A stretch of DNA of 7,129 nt from JAATGA01 sp047605605 (GTDB lineage: Bacteria > Pseudomonadota > Alphaproteobacteria > Rhodobacterales > Rhodobacteraceae): NCBI GenBank assembly GCA_047605605.1, contig JASGFG010000112.1, positions 1 through 7,129 on the forward strand, read 5' to 3'. Positions 1-6,026 of the stretch are shown here, piece by piece; positions within the stretch are counted from its first letter, which is position 1; every line of letters starts with the position of its first letter. The notes under the pieces are model-generated. The model was not told the DNA's origin, ran no database searches, and saw nothing but the letters and a program-made list of their open reading frames with translations. The position numbers and the translations under genes are program-made.

Positions 1-1
1 A

Positions 2-124
2 TCGGTGGCCGAGGCCTGCGCGCTGGCCGCGCTCGGGCCCGGTGCGCGGCTGGCGGGGCCGCGCAGCATTTCCGGCGACGGGATGGCGACCGCCGCCCTC
101 GCCCTTTTCGGAGAAAGCGAATGA
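2..124 (+). CDS. cobE: CobE/CbiG C-terminal-domain-like protein, 3' end only
   Basis: This is the last 40 codons of a gene that begins before the window. The frame is open from base 2 and stops with TGA at 122-124. The visible residues include SVAEACALAALG, then a Pro-Arg-Ser stretch, then GDGMATAALALFG. This resembles the end of the small CobE / CbiG C-terminal fold, in which a 'SVAEAAAL' helix is followed by a late 'ATxALA' segment. CobE is needed for aerobic corrin ring synthesis and its exact role is poorly defined; the related CbiG domain belongs to the anaerobic pathway's ring-opening enzyme. The stop overlaps the cobM start as ATGA, so it is the upstream partner in the same operon. The identification rests on a short fragment and on context. 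A CbiG-type full-length protein cannot be excluded. Confidence 0.72.
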   Translation, partial: SVAEACALAALGPGARLAGPRSISGDGMATAALALFGESE

Positions 125-894
125 CCGTTCACTTCATCGGCGCCGGACCGGGGGCTGCGGACCTGATCACCCTGCGCGGGCGCGACCTGATCGCCGCCTG
201 CCCGGTCTGCCTTTACGCAGGCTCGCTGATCCCCGAGGCGGTGCTGGCCCATTGTCCGCCGGGCGCGCGGATCGTCAACACCGCGCCGATGGATCTGGAC
301 GCGATCCTGGCCGAGATCGTGGCGGCCCATGCGGCGGGGCAGGATGTGGCACGGCTGCATTCGGGCGATCTGTCGGTCTGGTCGGCGATGGGGGAACAGA
401 CCCGCCGCCTGCGGGCCCTTGGCATTGCCTATACCGTCACGCCGGGTGTTCCGTCCTTTGCCGCCGCCGCCGCAACGCTGGGGGTGGAACTGACCCTGCC
501 CGGCGTGGCGCAGAGCCTGGTGCTGACGCGCACGGGGGGCCGCGCCTCGCCCATGCCGGGGGGCGAGACGCTGGCGAATTTCGCTGCCACCGGGGCGACG
601 CTGGCGATCCATCTGTCGATCCACCGGCTGGACGAGGTGGCGGCGGAACTGGCGGGCCATTACGGCGCCGATTGTCCCGTCGCCGTGGTCTGGCGCGCGA
701 CCTGGCCCGACGAGCGGGTCTTGCGCGGCACGCTTGCCACCATCGCCGGGCAGGCCGGCCAGACGATGGAGCGCACGGCGCTGATCCTTGTCGGCCCGGC
801 GCTGGCACAGGAAGGGTTCGACGAAAGCCGCCTTTACGCCGCCGGTTATGACCGCCGGTTCCGCGCGGGCCGGGCGGATATGGTGCGGGAATGA
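121..894 (+). CDS. cobM: Precorrin-4 C11-methyltransferase CobM
   Basis: CobM transfers a methyl group from S-adenosylmethionine to C11 of precorrin-4, giving precorrin-5 in the aerobic cobalamin pathway; it acts in the cytoplasm. The 257-residue product has the usual length of the family. It shows the N-terminal glycine-rich motif GAGPGAADLITLRG (residues 7-20), the cofactor-loop motif LHSGDLSVWSAMGEQ around residues 79-93 (G82, D83), and TPGVPSFAAAAA from residue 107. All three are typical of the tetrapyrrole methylase fold, and the SGDLSVW sequence is specific to the C11 enzymes (CobM/CbiF). The ATG at 121 follows a GGAG at 110-113 with good spacing and overlaps the upstream stop. The stop TGA overlaps the cobB start as ATGA, so translation is probably coupled. 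Identification is firm. Confidence 0.97.
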   Translation: MTVHFIGAGPGAADLITLRGRDLIAACPVCLYAGSLIPEAVLAHCPPGARIVNTAPMDLDAILAEIVAAHAAGQDVARLHSGDLSVWSAMGEQTRRLRALGIAYTVTPGVPSFAAAAATLGVELTLPGVAQSLVLTRTGGRASPMPGGETLANFAATGATLAIHLSIHRLDEVAAELAGHYGADCPVAVVWRATWPDERVLRGTLATIAGQAGQTMERTALILVGPALAQEGFDESRLYAAGYDRRFRAGRADMVRE

Positions 895-2180
895 CCCCCG
901 GCCTGATCATCTCGGCCCCGGCCTCGGGCAGCGGCAAGACCACGGTGATGCTGGGCCTGCTGCGCTGCCTGACCGAGGATGGGGTGGCGGTCCAGCCCTA
1001 TAAATGCGGGCCGGATTATATCGACCCCGCCTTTCACCGCGCGGCCTGCGGGCGGGAAAGCTATAACCTCGACAGCTGGGCGATGCCGCCGGGCGTTCTG
1101 GCGACGCAGCTGGCGCGGGGGGGCGCGATGGCGCTGGCCGAAGGGTCGATGGGCCTTTTCGACGGGGTGGCCTTGCCCGGTGAAACCGGCACCGGCGCCA
1201 GCGCCGACATCGCCGCGCTGACCGGCTGGCCGGTCGTCGTGGTGCTGGACGTGTCGGGCGCGGCGCAGACGGTGGCGGCGCTGGCGATGGGGATGGCGCG
1301 GTTTCGCGCCGACGTGCGGGTGGCGGGGGTGATCCTGAACCGCGTGGCCAGCCCCCGGCACGAACGCCTGTGCAGGGTGGGGTTGCAGGCGGCGGGGCTG
1401 CGGGTGTTCGGCGCGCTGCCCCGGCGCGGCGACCTGACGATCCCCGAGCGGCATCTGGGGCTGGTGCAGGCGGTGGAACATCCCGACCTTGAGACGGCGG
1501 TGGTGCGCTATGCCGCCTTTCTGCGCGACCATGTAGATCTGGCGGCAATCCGGGCGGCGGCGGCTGGCGGGACATCGCCCCCGCCGGGCGCGCTGCCCCG
1601 GCCGCCCGGCCAGCGGATCGCGCTGGCCCGCGATGCGGCATTCTCGTTCCTTTATCCGCATCTGGGGGATGCCTGGCACGCGCAGGGTGCCGAGGTCCTG
1701 CCGTTTTCGCCCCTGGCGGACGAACCGCCGCCGCCCGCCGATACCTGCTGGCTGCCCGGCGGCTATCCCGAGCTTCATGCCGCAAGGCTGGCGGCCGCGA
1801 CGCGGTTTCTGGACGGCCTGCGGGCCTTTCCCGGCGCCATTCATGGCGAATGCGGCGGCTATATGGTTCTGGGCGAGGCGCTGGTGGATGCAGCGGGCAA
1901 GCGGCATAGGATGGCCGGGCTTCTGGGCCTTGTCACCAGTTACGAGGCGCGGCGGATGCATCTGGGCTATCGGCTGGCGAACCTGGCGGCCCCGATCCCC
2001 GGCCATGCCCCCGGCACCCGGCTGCGCGGGCACGAGTTCCATTATTCCACCATCCTGACGCAACCCGACGCGCCGCTTGCCCGTGTCAGCGATGTCGAAG
2101 GCGCCGCGGTCCCGGAAACGGGATCGTGCCGGGGCCGGGTGACCGGCACCTTCTTTCACCTGATCGCCGAGGCGCCATGA
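891..2180 (+). CDS. cobB: Hydrogenobyrinic acid a,c-diamide synthase CobB
   Basis: CobB uses glutamine and ATP to amidate the a and c carboxylates of hydrogenobyrinic acid, the step just before cobalt insertion by CobNST in the aerobic pathway. The 429-residue protein has the two expected parts. The N-terminal ATP-binding domain has the P-loop APASGSGKTT (residues 9-18) and CGPDYIDPAFH shortly after. The C-terminal class I glutamine amidotransferase domain has WLPGGYPE, then the nucleophile motif HGECGGYMVLG with Cys321, then RGHEFHYS (His381, His384) and a final GTFFHL with His423. A proline-rich stretch near residues 225-240 links the domains. The ATG at 891 overlaps the cobM stop and the TGA overlaps the cobA start. 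Cobyrinate synthase CbiA of the anaerobic pathway is homologous, but the surrounding CobM, CobF and CobE-like genes favour the aerobic name. Confidence 0.96.
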   Translation: MTPGLIISAPASGSGKTTVMLGLLRCLTEDGVAVQPYKCGPDYIDPAFHRAACGRESYNLDSWAMPPGVLATQLARGGAMALAEGSMGLFDGVALPGETGTGASADIAALTGWPVVVVLDVSGAAQTVAALAMGMARFRADVRVAGVILNRVASPRHERLCRVGLQAAGLRVFGALPRRGDLTIPERHLGLVQAVEHPDLETAVVRYAAFLRDHVDLAAIRAAAAGGTSPPPGALPRPPGQRIALARDAAFSFLYPHLGDAWHAQGAEVLPFSPLADEPPPPADTCWLPGGYPELHAARLAAATRFLDGLRAFPGAIHGECGGYMVLGEALVDAAGKRHRMAGLLGLVTSYEARRMHLGYRLANLAAPIPGHAPGTRLRGHEFHYSTILTQPDAPLARVSDVEGAAVPETGSCRGRVTGTFFHLIAEAP

Positions 2181-2896
2181 CCGGTTTCGTCAGCTTTGTT
2201 TCCGCGGGTCCGGGCGACCCCGAACTTTTGACGCTCAAGGCCGCCGACCGGCTGCGGCGGGCGGATGCGGTGCTTTACGACGATCTGTCGGCGGGCCCGA
2301 TCCTCGACCTTGCCGGGCCGGCGGTCGAACTGGTCGCCGTGGGCAAGCGCGCGGGCCGCGCCTCGCCCCGGCAGGATCACGTCAGCCGCCTGCTGGTCGA
2401 CCATGCGCGCAGCGGGGCGCGGGTGGTGCGGCTGAAATCCGGCGATGCCGGGATTTTTGGCCGGCTGGAGGAGGAGATCGCCGCCCTGCGCGCCGCCGGC
2501 ATCCCGTTCGAGATCGTGCCCGGCGTCAGCGCGCCTTCGGCGGCGGCGGCGGCGGCGGGCATTCCGCTGACACGGCGGATCGCGGCGCGCCGGGTGCAGT
2601 TCGTCACCGGCCATGACGTGACCGGCGGCCTGCCGGGCGACATGAACTGGGCCGCGCTGGCGGATGCGGGGGCGGTGACGGCGGTGTTCATGGCGCGGGC
2701 GACCTTTCCGGCGCTGGCCGCGCGGCTGATCGCGCATGGCCTGCCGCCCGACACGCCCGCCCTGATGGCGCAGGGGGTGTCGACCGGGGCCGAGACGCTG
2801 CGCCGCGACACGGTGGCCGGTCTGGCGCGGCATCTGGACGGGGCCGGGCCGGATAGGGCGCCGACACTGATCCTTTACGGGGCGCTGGCGGAATGA
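2177..2896 (+). CDS. cobA: Uroporphyrinogen-III C-methyltransferase CobA (divergent)
   Basis: CobA (SUMT) methylates uroporphyrinogen III twice, at C2 and C7, to give precorrin-2, the branch point to cobalamin, siroheme and heme d1. I start it at the ATG at 2177, which overlaps the cobB stop as ATGA; upstream in-frame codons only translate the end of cobB. The 239-residue protein is a single-domain SUMT without a CysG-type dehydrogenase part and is shorter than Pseudomonas denitrificans CobA (about 280). Seen motifs are SAGPGDPELLTLKA (9-22), YDDL (34-37), GKRAGRASPRQ (56-66), LKSGDAGIFGRLEEE (86-100), a run of six Ala (122-127), GIPLTRR and VTGHD (143-147). The family motif is usually LKGGDPFxFGRGGEE, so Ser88, Ala91, Leu97 and Glu98 are unusual. 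Its last 22 bases overlap the convergent cobF. The SUMT call is favoured, but the divergence leaves substrate specificity open. Confidence 0.9.
   Translation: MTGFVSFVSAGPGDPELLTLKAADRLRRADAVLYDDLSAGPILDLAGPAVELVAVGKRAGRASPRQDHVSRLLVDHARSGARVVRLKSGDAGIFGRLEEEIAALRAAGIPFEIVPGVSAPSAAAAAAGIPLTRRIAARRVQFVTGHDVTGGLPGDMNWAALADAGAVTAVFMARATFPALAARLIAHGLPPDTPALMAQGVSTGAETLRRDTVAGLARHLDGAGPDRAPTLILYGALAE
2538..2558 (+). repeat. CGG trinucleotide tract inside cobA
   Basis: Seven perfect tandem CGG units, read as GCG codons, encode an alanine run at residues 122-127 of CobA. The run sits just after the PGVSAPS segment, where the family normally has small residues. It is a simple-sequence tract that could vary by whole codons through slippage without changing the frame. 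Nothing suggests a regulatory role. Confidence 0.7.
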
Positions 2897-3633
2897 CCGC
2901 GGCGCAGCAGGTAGATGTCCATGATCCAGCCATGCTCGTCCCGCGCCGCCCGGCGCGCCGCCATGATGCGGGGCCCCGCTTCGGCCAGCGGGCCATGGTC
3001 GGTGATCTGGTTCGCCATCCCGACATAGGCGCCCCACCAGATCGTCACGCCCGCCGGGTCCAGCATCTGGAACGAACATTCGCCGTCCAGCATGACCACC
3101 AGCGTGTCGATCCCTGCGGGCCAGCCTTCGTCGCGCAACCGGCGCCCGGTGGTGATCAGAAAGGGCGCGCCAAGGTCGTTCAGGGGGATGGTATGGGCGG
3201 CGGCCAGCACCTGCGGCGACATCACGCCGGGGATGACGGTGATCCGCACCCCCGTGCCCAGACGGGCCGCGATGCGCAGGGTGCTGTCGTAAAGCGCGGG
3301 ATCGCCCCAGACCATCAGCGCCACGATCCCCGCGCCGGGATGGGCCGCGATCGCCTTGGCCCAGCAGGCGGCGATGGCGTCGTGCCAGTCGCCCACGCGG
3401 GAAAGGTAGGACGGATTGGCCGGATCGCGCACCGGCATGTCGAATTCGGCGATCCGGGTGGCGGGGTTGGTCACCACCTCGGCACAAAGCGCGCGGCGCA
3501 GGTCGGCAAGATCGGCCTTGTCTTCGCCCTTGCGCGGGATCAGCACCAGATCGGCGCGGTTCAGCGCCCGGATCGCCTGAAGCGTCAGGTGTTCGGGGTT
3601 GCCGGTGCCGATACCGACAAGCAGAAGTTCCAT
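2875..3633 (-). CDS. cobF: Precorrin-6A synthase (deacetylating) CobF
   Basis: CobF methylates precorrin-5 at C1 and releases the extruded C20 carbon as acetate, giving precorrin-6A. It is a hallmark of the aerobic pathway, since the anaerobic pathway uses CbiD instead. The 252-residue protein starts MELLLVGIGTGNPEHLTLQA, the glycine-rich SAM-site motif of this family. It then has LMVWGDPALYDSTLR (106-120), IPGVMSPQVLAAAHTIPLN (134-152) and ITTGRRL (160-166), all characteristic of CobF. The ATG at 3633 is preceded on this strand by GAGGT (3643-3639) five bases away, and it begins at the conserved N-terminus; the open frame continues far upstream but without homology. It is the only minus-strand gene in the window. 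It is convergent with cobA, with a 22-base overlap of 3' ends, and divergent from the kinase, with overlapping start codons. Its promoter must lie within the kinase coding sequence. Confidence 0.95.
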   Translation of the reverse strand: MELLLVGIGTGNPEHLTLQAIRALNRADLVLIPRKGEDKADLADLRRALCAEVVTNPATRIAEFDMPVRDPANPSYLSRVGDWHDAIAACWAKAIAAHPGAGIVALMVWGDPALYDSTLRIAARLGTGVRITVIPGVMSPQVLAAAHTIPLNDLGAPFLITTGRRLRDEGWPAGIDTLVVMLDGECSFQMLDPAGVTIWWGAYVGMANQITDHGPLAEAGPRIMAARRAARDEHGWIMDIYLLRRGHSASAP

Positions 3634-4492
3634 GGTTGACCTCGCGATGCCTGCCGCCCAAAAGCCACAGCCCCCGACGGAAGGAAACCCCCGTCCTGTC
3701 CGCGTGGCGGGCCATATGGGCGAGCTGATGCAGGGCCGGCTGGGGCCGGACGGGCCGGTCGTTCTGATCACGCTGCCCTGTCCGGTGCTGGGGGTGACGG
3801 CCCGCCGCCGGTCGGGGCGCTTTGCCCTGCATCGCAGCGGGCAGGTGGCGCTTGGCCCGGCGCAGGCGGCAGCCTTGCTGCGGGCGCTGGACCTGCCGGT
3901 GACGGGCCGCTTCGATCTGGCGAGTGATCTGCCACCGGGGGGCGGGGCGGGGGCGTCGACCGCAGCGCTGGTGGCGCTGGCCCGCGCGGCGGGCGCGGAT
4001 GAGACGCGCATCGCCGCGGCCTGCCTGACGGTCGAGGGGGCCAGCGATCCGCTGATGTTCCGGGCGCCCGAGCGGCTGCTCTGGGCCTCGCGCCGGGGCG
4101 AGGTGCTGGCACATCTGCCGCCGCTGCCCCGGATCGAGGTTCTGGCCGGTTTCCATGGCCCGCCGCAGCGCACCGATCCGGCGGATGCGCGCTTTGCCGA
4201 TCTGGCCGATCTGGCTGCCGGCTGGCCCGCAGCCTGTGGCGATGCCCGCGCGGTGGCGGCGCTGGCGGCGGAATCCGCCCGTCGCACGCTGGCCCTGCGC
4301 GGCCCGGCAGGGGACCCGACCGAGACGCTGGCGCAGGATCTGGGCGCGCTTGGCTTTGCCATCGGCCATACCGGCCCGGCGCGGGCGCTGCTGTTTCTGC
4401 CGGGAACCGTGCCTGCGAACGCACGGGCGGCATTGCGGGCGGCGGGGTTCCGCGGTCTGGTCCGGTATCTGATCGGGGGCGGCGATGCGTGA
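3632..4492 (+). CDS. PduX/BluE-like GHMP kinase, probable L-threonine kinase
   Basis: This is a GHMP-fold kinase that probably phosphorylates L-threonine to L-threonine O-3-phosphate, the substrate of the CobC decarboxylase encoded immediately downstream. From the ATG at 3632 it is 286 residues. Seen are VAGHMGELMQGRL (25-37), which aligns with the PduX 'xCGELIQG' start, the glycine-rich phosphate-binding segment PPGGGAGASTA (101-111), VEGASDPLMF (134-143) and a late GFAIGHTGPARALLF (241-255) matching the PduX 'NVAHSGSVVG' segment. The GHMP loop usually has Ser-Ser where this has Ala-Ser. The start is uncertain. ATG 3632 shares the CATG with the cobF start, and ATG 3647 is also in frame; neither has a strong ribosome binding site. 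The stop lies eight bases inside cobC, so the two are co-translated. Rhodobacter BluE is the likely counterpart, from memory of that locus; no symbol is assigned. Confidence 0.82.
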   Translation: MVDLAMPAAQKPQPPTEGNPRPVRVAGHMGELMQGRLGPDGPVVLITLPCPVLGVTARRRSGRFALHRSGQVALGPAQAAALLRALDLPVTGRFDLASDLPPGGGAGASTAALVALARAAGADETRIAAACLTVEGASDPLMFRAPERLLWASRRGEVLAHLPPLPRIEVLAGFHGPPQRTDPADARFADLADLAAGWPAACGDARAVAALAAESARRTLALRGPAGDPTETLAQDLGALGFAIGHTGPARALLFLPGTVPANARAALRAAGFRGLVRYLIGGGDA

Positions 4493-5432
4493 TCACGGCG
4501 GAAACCTGGACGAGGCGCGGGCGCGTTGGGGTGGCGGCGACTGGATCGACCTGTCGACCGGCATCAACCGCGTGCCCTGGCCGGTGCCCGACCTGCCCTC
4601 GCGCGCCTGGACCGACCTGCCCACCACGGCCGACATGCGCCTGCTGTGCGATGCCGCCCGCGCGGCCTGGGGCGTATCGGGGGCCGTCGTGCCGCTGGCC
4701 GGGGCAAGCCAGGCGATCCAGCTGATCCCGCGGCTGTCGTCGCCCGGCTGCGCCCGCGTGCTGTCGCCCACCTATAACGAACATGCCGCCGCGTTGAAAA
4801 TCGCGGGCTGGCGGGTGGAGCCTGTCGCCACGCCCGAGGCGCTGGCCGGGGCCGATCTGGCGGTGGTGGTCAACCCCAACAACCCCGACGGCCGCCAGTT
4901 GACGCCCGCCGCGCTGCTGGCGCTGCTGCCGCGGGTCGGCACGCTGGTGGTGGACGAAAGCTTTGCCGACCCCTTGCCCGCGCTGTCGCTGGCGGGGGAA
5001 AGCGGGCGCGCCGGGCTGTGGGTGCTGCGGTCCTTTGGCAAGTTCTACGGGCTGGCGGGGCTGCGGCTGGGATTTGCGCTGGCCACACCGGAACCGGCGG
5101 CGCGGCTGGCGGCGCTGGCGGGGCCGTGGCCGGTATCGGGGGCGGCGGTGGACATCGGCGCGCGGGCGCTGGCCGACCAGGACTGGCAGCGCGCCACGAC
5201 GGGGAGGCTGGCGCAGGATGCGCGGCGGCTGGACGCCCTGTCGCCCTGGCCCCTGGCGGGGGGCACGCCGCTTTTCCGGCTTTACGACACGCCCGATGCC
5301 GCCGCCGCGCAGGAACGTCTTGCCCGCCACCGGATCTGGAGCCGGATCTTCCCCTGGTCGCCGGGGCTGATCCGGCTGGGCCTGCCCGCGCCCGGCGAAT
5401 GGGATCGCGTGGCGGCGGCGCTGGCGCCATGA
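4485..5432 (+). CDS. cobC: L-threonine-O-3-phosphate decarboxylase CobC
   Basis: This is a PLP enzyme of the class I aminotransferase fold that decarboxylates L-threonine phosphate to (R)-1-amino-2-propanol phosphate, the linker between the corrin ring and the lower-ligand nucleotide. The equivalent Salmonella protein is called CobD. The 315-residue product has DLSTGINR (22-29), typical of the family start, NPNNPDGR (130-137), VVDESFAD (155-162, Asp157 for the PLP ring nitrogen) and SFGKFYGLAGLRLGF (183-197), with Lys186 as the expected Schiff-base lysine and Arg194 nearby. The ATG at 4485 follows a G-rich stretch and overlaps the kinase stop by eight bases. The stop TGA is part of an ATGA followed by a weak open frame instead of the cobD gene often found there. 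A histidinol-phosphate aminotransferase is the main alternative, made unlikely by the start motif and context. Confidence 0.93.
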   Translation: MRDHGGNLDEARARWGGGDWIDLSTGINRVPWPVPDLPSRAWTDLPTTADMRLLCDAARAAWGVSGAVVPLAGASQAIQLIPRLSSPGCARVLSPTYNEHAAALKIAGWRVEPVATPEALAGADLAVVVNPNNPDGRQLTPAALLALLPRVGTLVVDESFADPLPALSLAGESGRAGLWVLRSFGKFYGLAGLRLGFALATPEPAARLAALAGPWPVSGAAVDIGARALADQDWQRATTGRLAQDARRLDALSPWPLAGGTPLFRLYDTPDAAAAQERLARHRIWSRIFPWSPGLIRLGLPAPGEWDRVAAALAP

Positions 5433-5604
5433 CGCTGCGCGCCCTGCTGGCCGGTCGGGTCATGTCTGGGGCGTGGGCACCCCCGCGGGCATGGCAGGGG
5501 AAGGCCCCGCCTGTCGCCCGCAACGGGGATCCGCGTGGTGCTGCGGCAGGCGCCAGCGCAGGACAGGGTTCCGCCGCCGGTCCCTTGGCTTCGCCGCCAC
5601 GACC

Positions 5605-5630
5605 CGGCGCTTTTGCGCCGCTTGCGCAAG
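5605..5630 (+). terminator. Hairpin-forming repeats upstream of the cbt promoter, possible weak terminator
   Basis: CGGCGC and GCGCCG (5605-5610 and 5615-5620) form a six-base-pair stem closed by TTTT. It is followed directly by the perfect palindrome CTTGCGCAAG at 5621-5630. The position, 170 bases after cobC and just before the next promoter, fits transcript termination for the kinase-cobC unit. There is no downstream run of T, so an intrinsic terminator is not well supported. The palindrome could also be a protein-binding site. Confidence 0.25.
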
Positions 5631-5641
5631 GGCAATGCGAA

Positions 5642-5670
5642 TTGACACCCCAGCACGCCCGGCGTAACGC
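5642..5670 (+). promoter_or_regulatory. Sigma70-like promoter for the riboswitch-cbtBA transcript
   Basis: A perfect -35 hexamer TTGACA lies at 5642-5647. A 17-base spacer is followed by TAACGC at 5665-5670 as the best-placed -10 element. The -10 is a poor match to TATAAT, though degenerate -10 elements are common in GC-rich alphaproteobacteria. Transcription would start near 5676-5678, which coincides with the 5' side of the riboswitch; the aptamer limit or the exact start may be off by a few bases. No other promoter candidate of this quality was seen in the window. Confidence 0.55.
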
Positions 5671-5770
5671 TGGTTCTGCTGAAGATTGAAGAAGCCGGTG
5701 AAACTCCGGCGCGGTCGCGCCACTGTGACCGGGCATCGCCCGGAAGTCAGACCTTCGATCCCCAACATAA
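5671..5770 (+). ncRNA. Cobalamin riboswitch upstream of cbtBA
   Basis: The conserved cobalamin-aptamer core is readable. GAAGCCGGTG (5691-5700) and CCGGC (5706-5710) form the P4 stem. GCGGTCGCGCCACTGTGAC (5711-5729) is the highly conserved 'B12 box' loop. A six-base-pair stem CCGGGC/GCCCGG (5729-5734 with 5738-5743) follows, then AAGTCAGACC (5744-5753). GGT plus CTG (5672-5674, 5676-5678) can pair with CAG plus ACC (5748-5753), closing the core with one bulged T. The aptamer is compact. The cbtB ribosome binding site lies 40 bases downstream with no T-rich terminator between, so control is more likely at translation initiation than by termination. High cobalamin should lower expression of cobalt import. 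Exact ends are approximate. Confidence 0.93.
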
Positions 5771-5792
5771 CTTCAACGGGACGCGCAATCCC

Positions 5793-5798
5793 AGGAGG
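5793..5798 (+). promoter_or_regulatory. Ribosome binding site of cbtB
   Basis: AGGAGG, a full Shine-Dalgarno match, lies seven bases before the ATG at 5806. It is the strongest site in the window and fixes the cbtB start, although the same frame stays open back to 5686 through the riboswitch. It is the likely element masked when the riboswitch binds cobalamin; I could not identify a clear anti-Shine-Dalgarno partner by eye. Confidence 0.85.
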
Positions 5799-5805
5799 CT
5801 GCTTC

Positions 5806-6015
5806 ATGTCGGACATGACGTTTTCCCATCCACAGCCGGTCGCCATTCCGGTCCGCGAGATTTTGCCCTGGGCGATCTTTGCCGGGCTGCTGCTGATCCT
5901 CGGCATCTATTTCGTCGGGGCCGAGGAGGGCGCGCTGTCGATCACCGGCAGCGACGGCATGGTGCATGAATTCGTGCATGATGCCCGCCATCTTCTTGGC
6001 TTTCCTTGCCACTGA
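5806..6015 (+). CDS. cbtB: Cobalt transporter subunit CbtB
   Basis: CbtB is the small partner of the predicted cobalt importer CbtA, known from comparative genomics as a cobalamin-riboswitch-controlled pair. The 69-residue protein has a short N-terminal part, one hydrophobic membrane segment (about residues 19-38, PWAIFAGLLLILGIYFVG), then a charged loop. The C-terminus is metal-binding in character: HEFVHDARHLLGFPCH, with His54, His58, His62, Cys68 and His69. This His-rich tail is the family signature and is the likely cobalt ligand site. The start follows a perfect Shine-Dalgarno. The stop is 11 bases before the cbtA ATG, so the two are co-transcribed. Length and architecture are as expected for the family. 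Transport of cobalt has been inferred for the family from genomic context more than shown directly. Confidence 0.94.
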   Translation: MSDMTFSHPQPVAIPVREILPWAIFAGLLLILGIYFVGAEEGALSITGSDGMVHEFVHDARHLLGFPCH

Positions 6016-6026
6016 CGGGGGCTGAC

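Larger units (their letters stand above)
5429..5689 (+). other. Doubtful ORF (86 aa) after cobC, possible remnant
   Basis: An ATG overlapping the cobC stop as ATGA opens an 86-codon frame beginning MTLRALLAG. The first nine or so codons have the GC-rich third positions of the neighbouring genes. After that the product turns into low-complexity Ala/Gly/Pro/Arg sequence with more A/T third positions. It also runs through the promoter and into the riboswitch, which a real gene is unlikely to do. A different plus-strand frame, from about 5529 to the TGA at 5643-5645, reads more like a protein end, including VPWLRRHDPALLRRLRKG. The stretch may be a decayed or frameshifted gene, or simply intergenic DNA with open frames caused by high GC. 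No function can be given. Confidence 0.2.

Noticed and set aside
846..2159. Minus-strand open frame of 437 codons opposite cobB
   Set aside because: It is composed of Arg, Gly, Pro and His-rich sequence with no motif, and lies fully opposite the clear CobB coding sequence.
2893..3639. Plus-strand open frame of 248 codons opposite cobF
   Set aside because: It is an Arg/His/Gly-rich shadow; the minus strand encodes CobF with all family motifs.
3636..3664. TTGACC at 3636 as a -35 element for the kinase gene
   Set aside because: No acceptable -10 lies 16-18 bases downstream, and the site would fall inside the likely coding sequence.
2156..4369. Long minus-strand open frame of 737 codons antisense to cobA and the kinase, partly in another frame of cobF
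   Set aside because: The product is Arg/Gly/Pro/Ala-rich low complexity without domains, and it overlaps three well-identified genes. It is a shadow frame caused by high GC.
3768..5330. Minus-strand open frame of 520 codons opposite the kinase and cobC
   Set aside because: Its composition is that of an antisense GC-rich shadow, with no recognisable motif, while the plus strand encodes two recognised enzymes.
5686..5805. N-terminal extension of cbtB by 40 codons
   Set aside because: These codons translate the riboswitch core and leader. The strong AGGAGG just before 5806 and the usual CbtB length fix the start at 5806.
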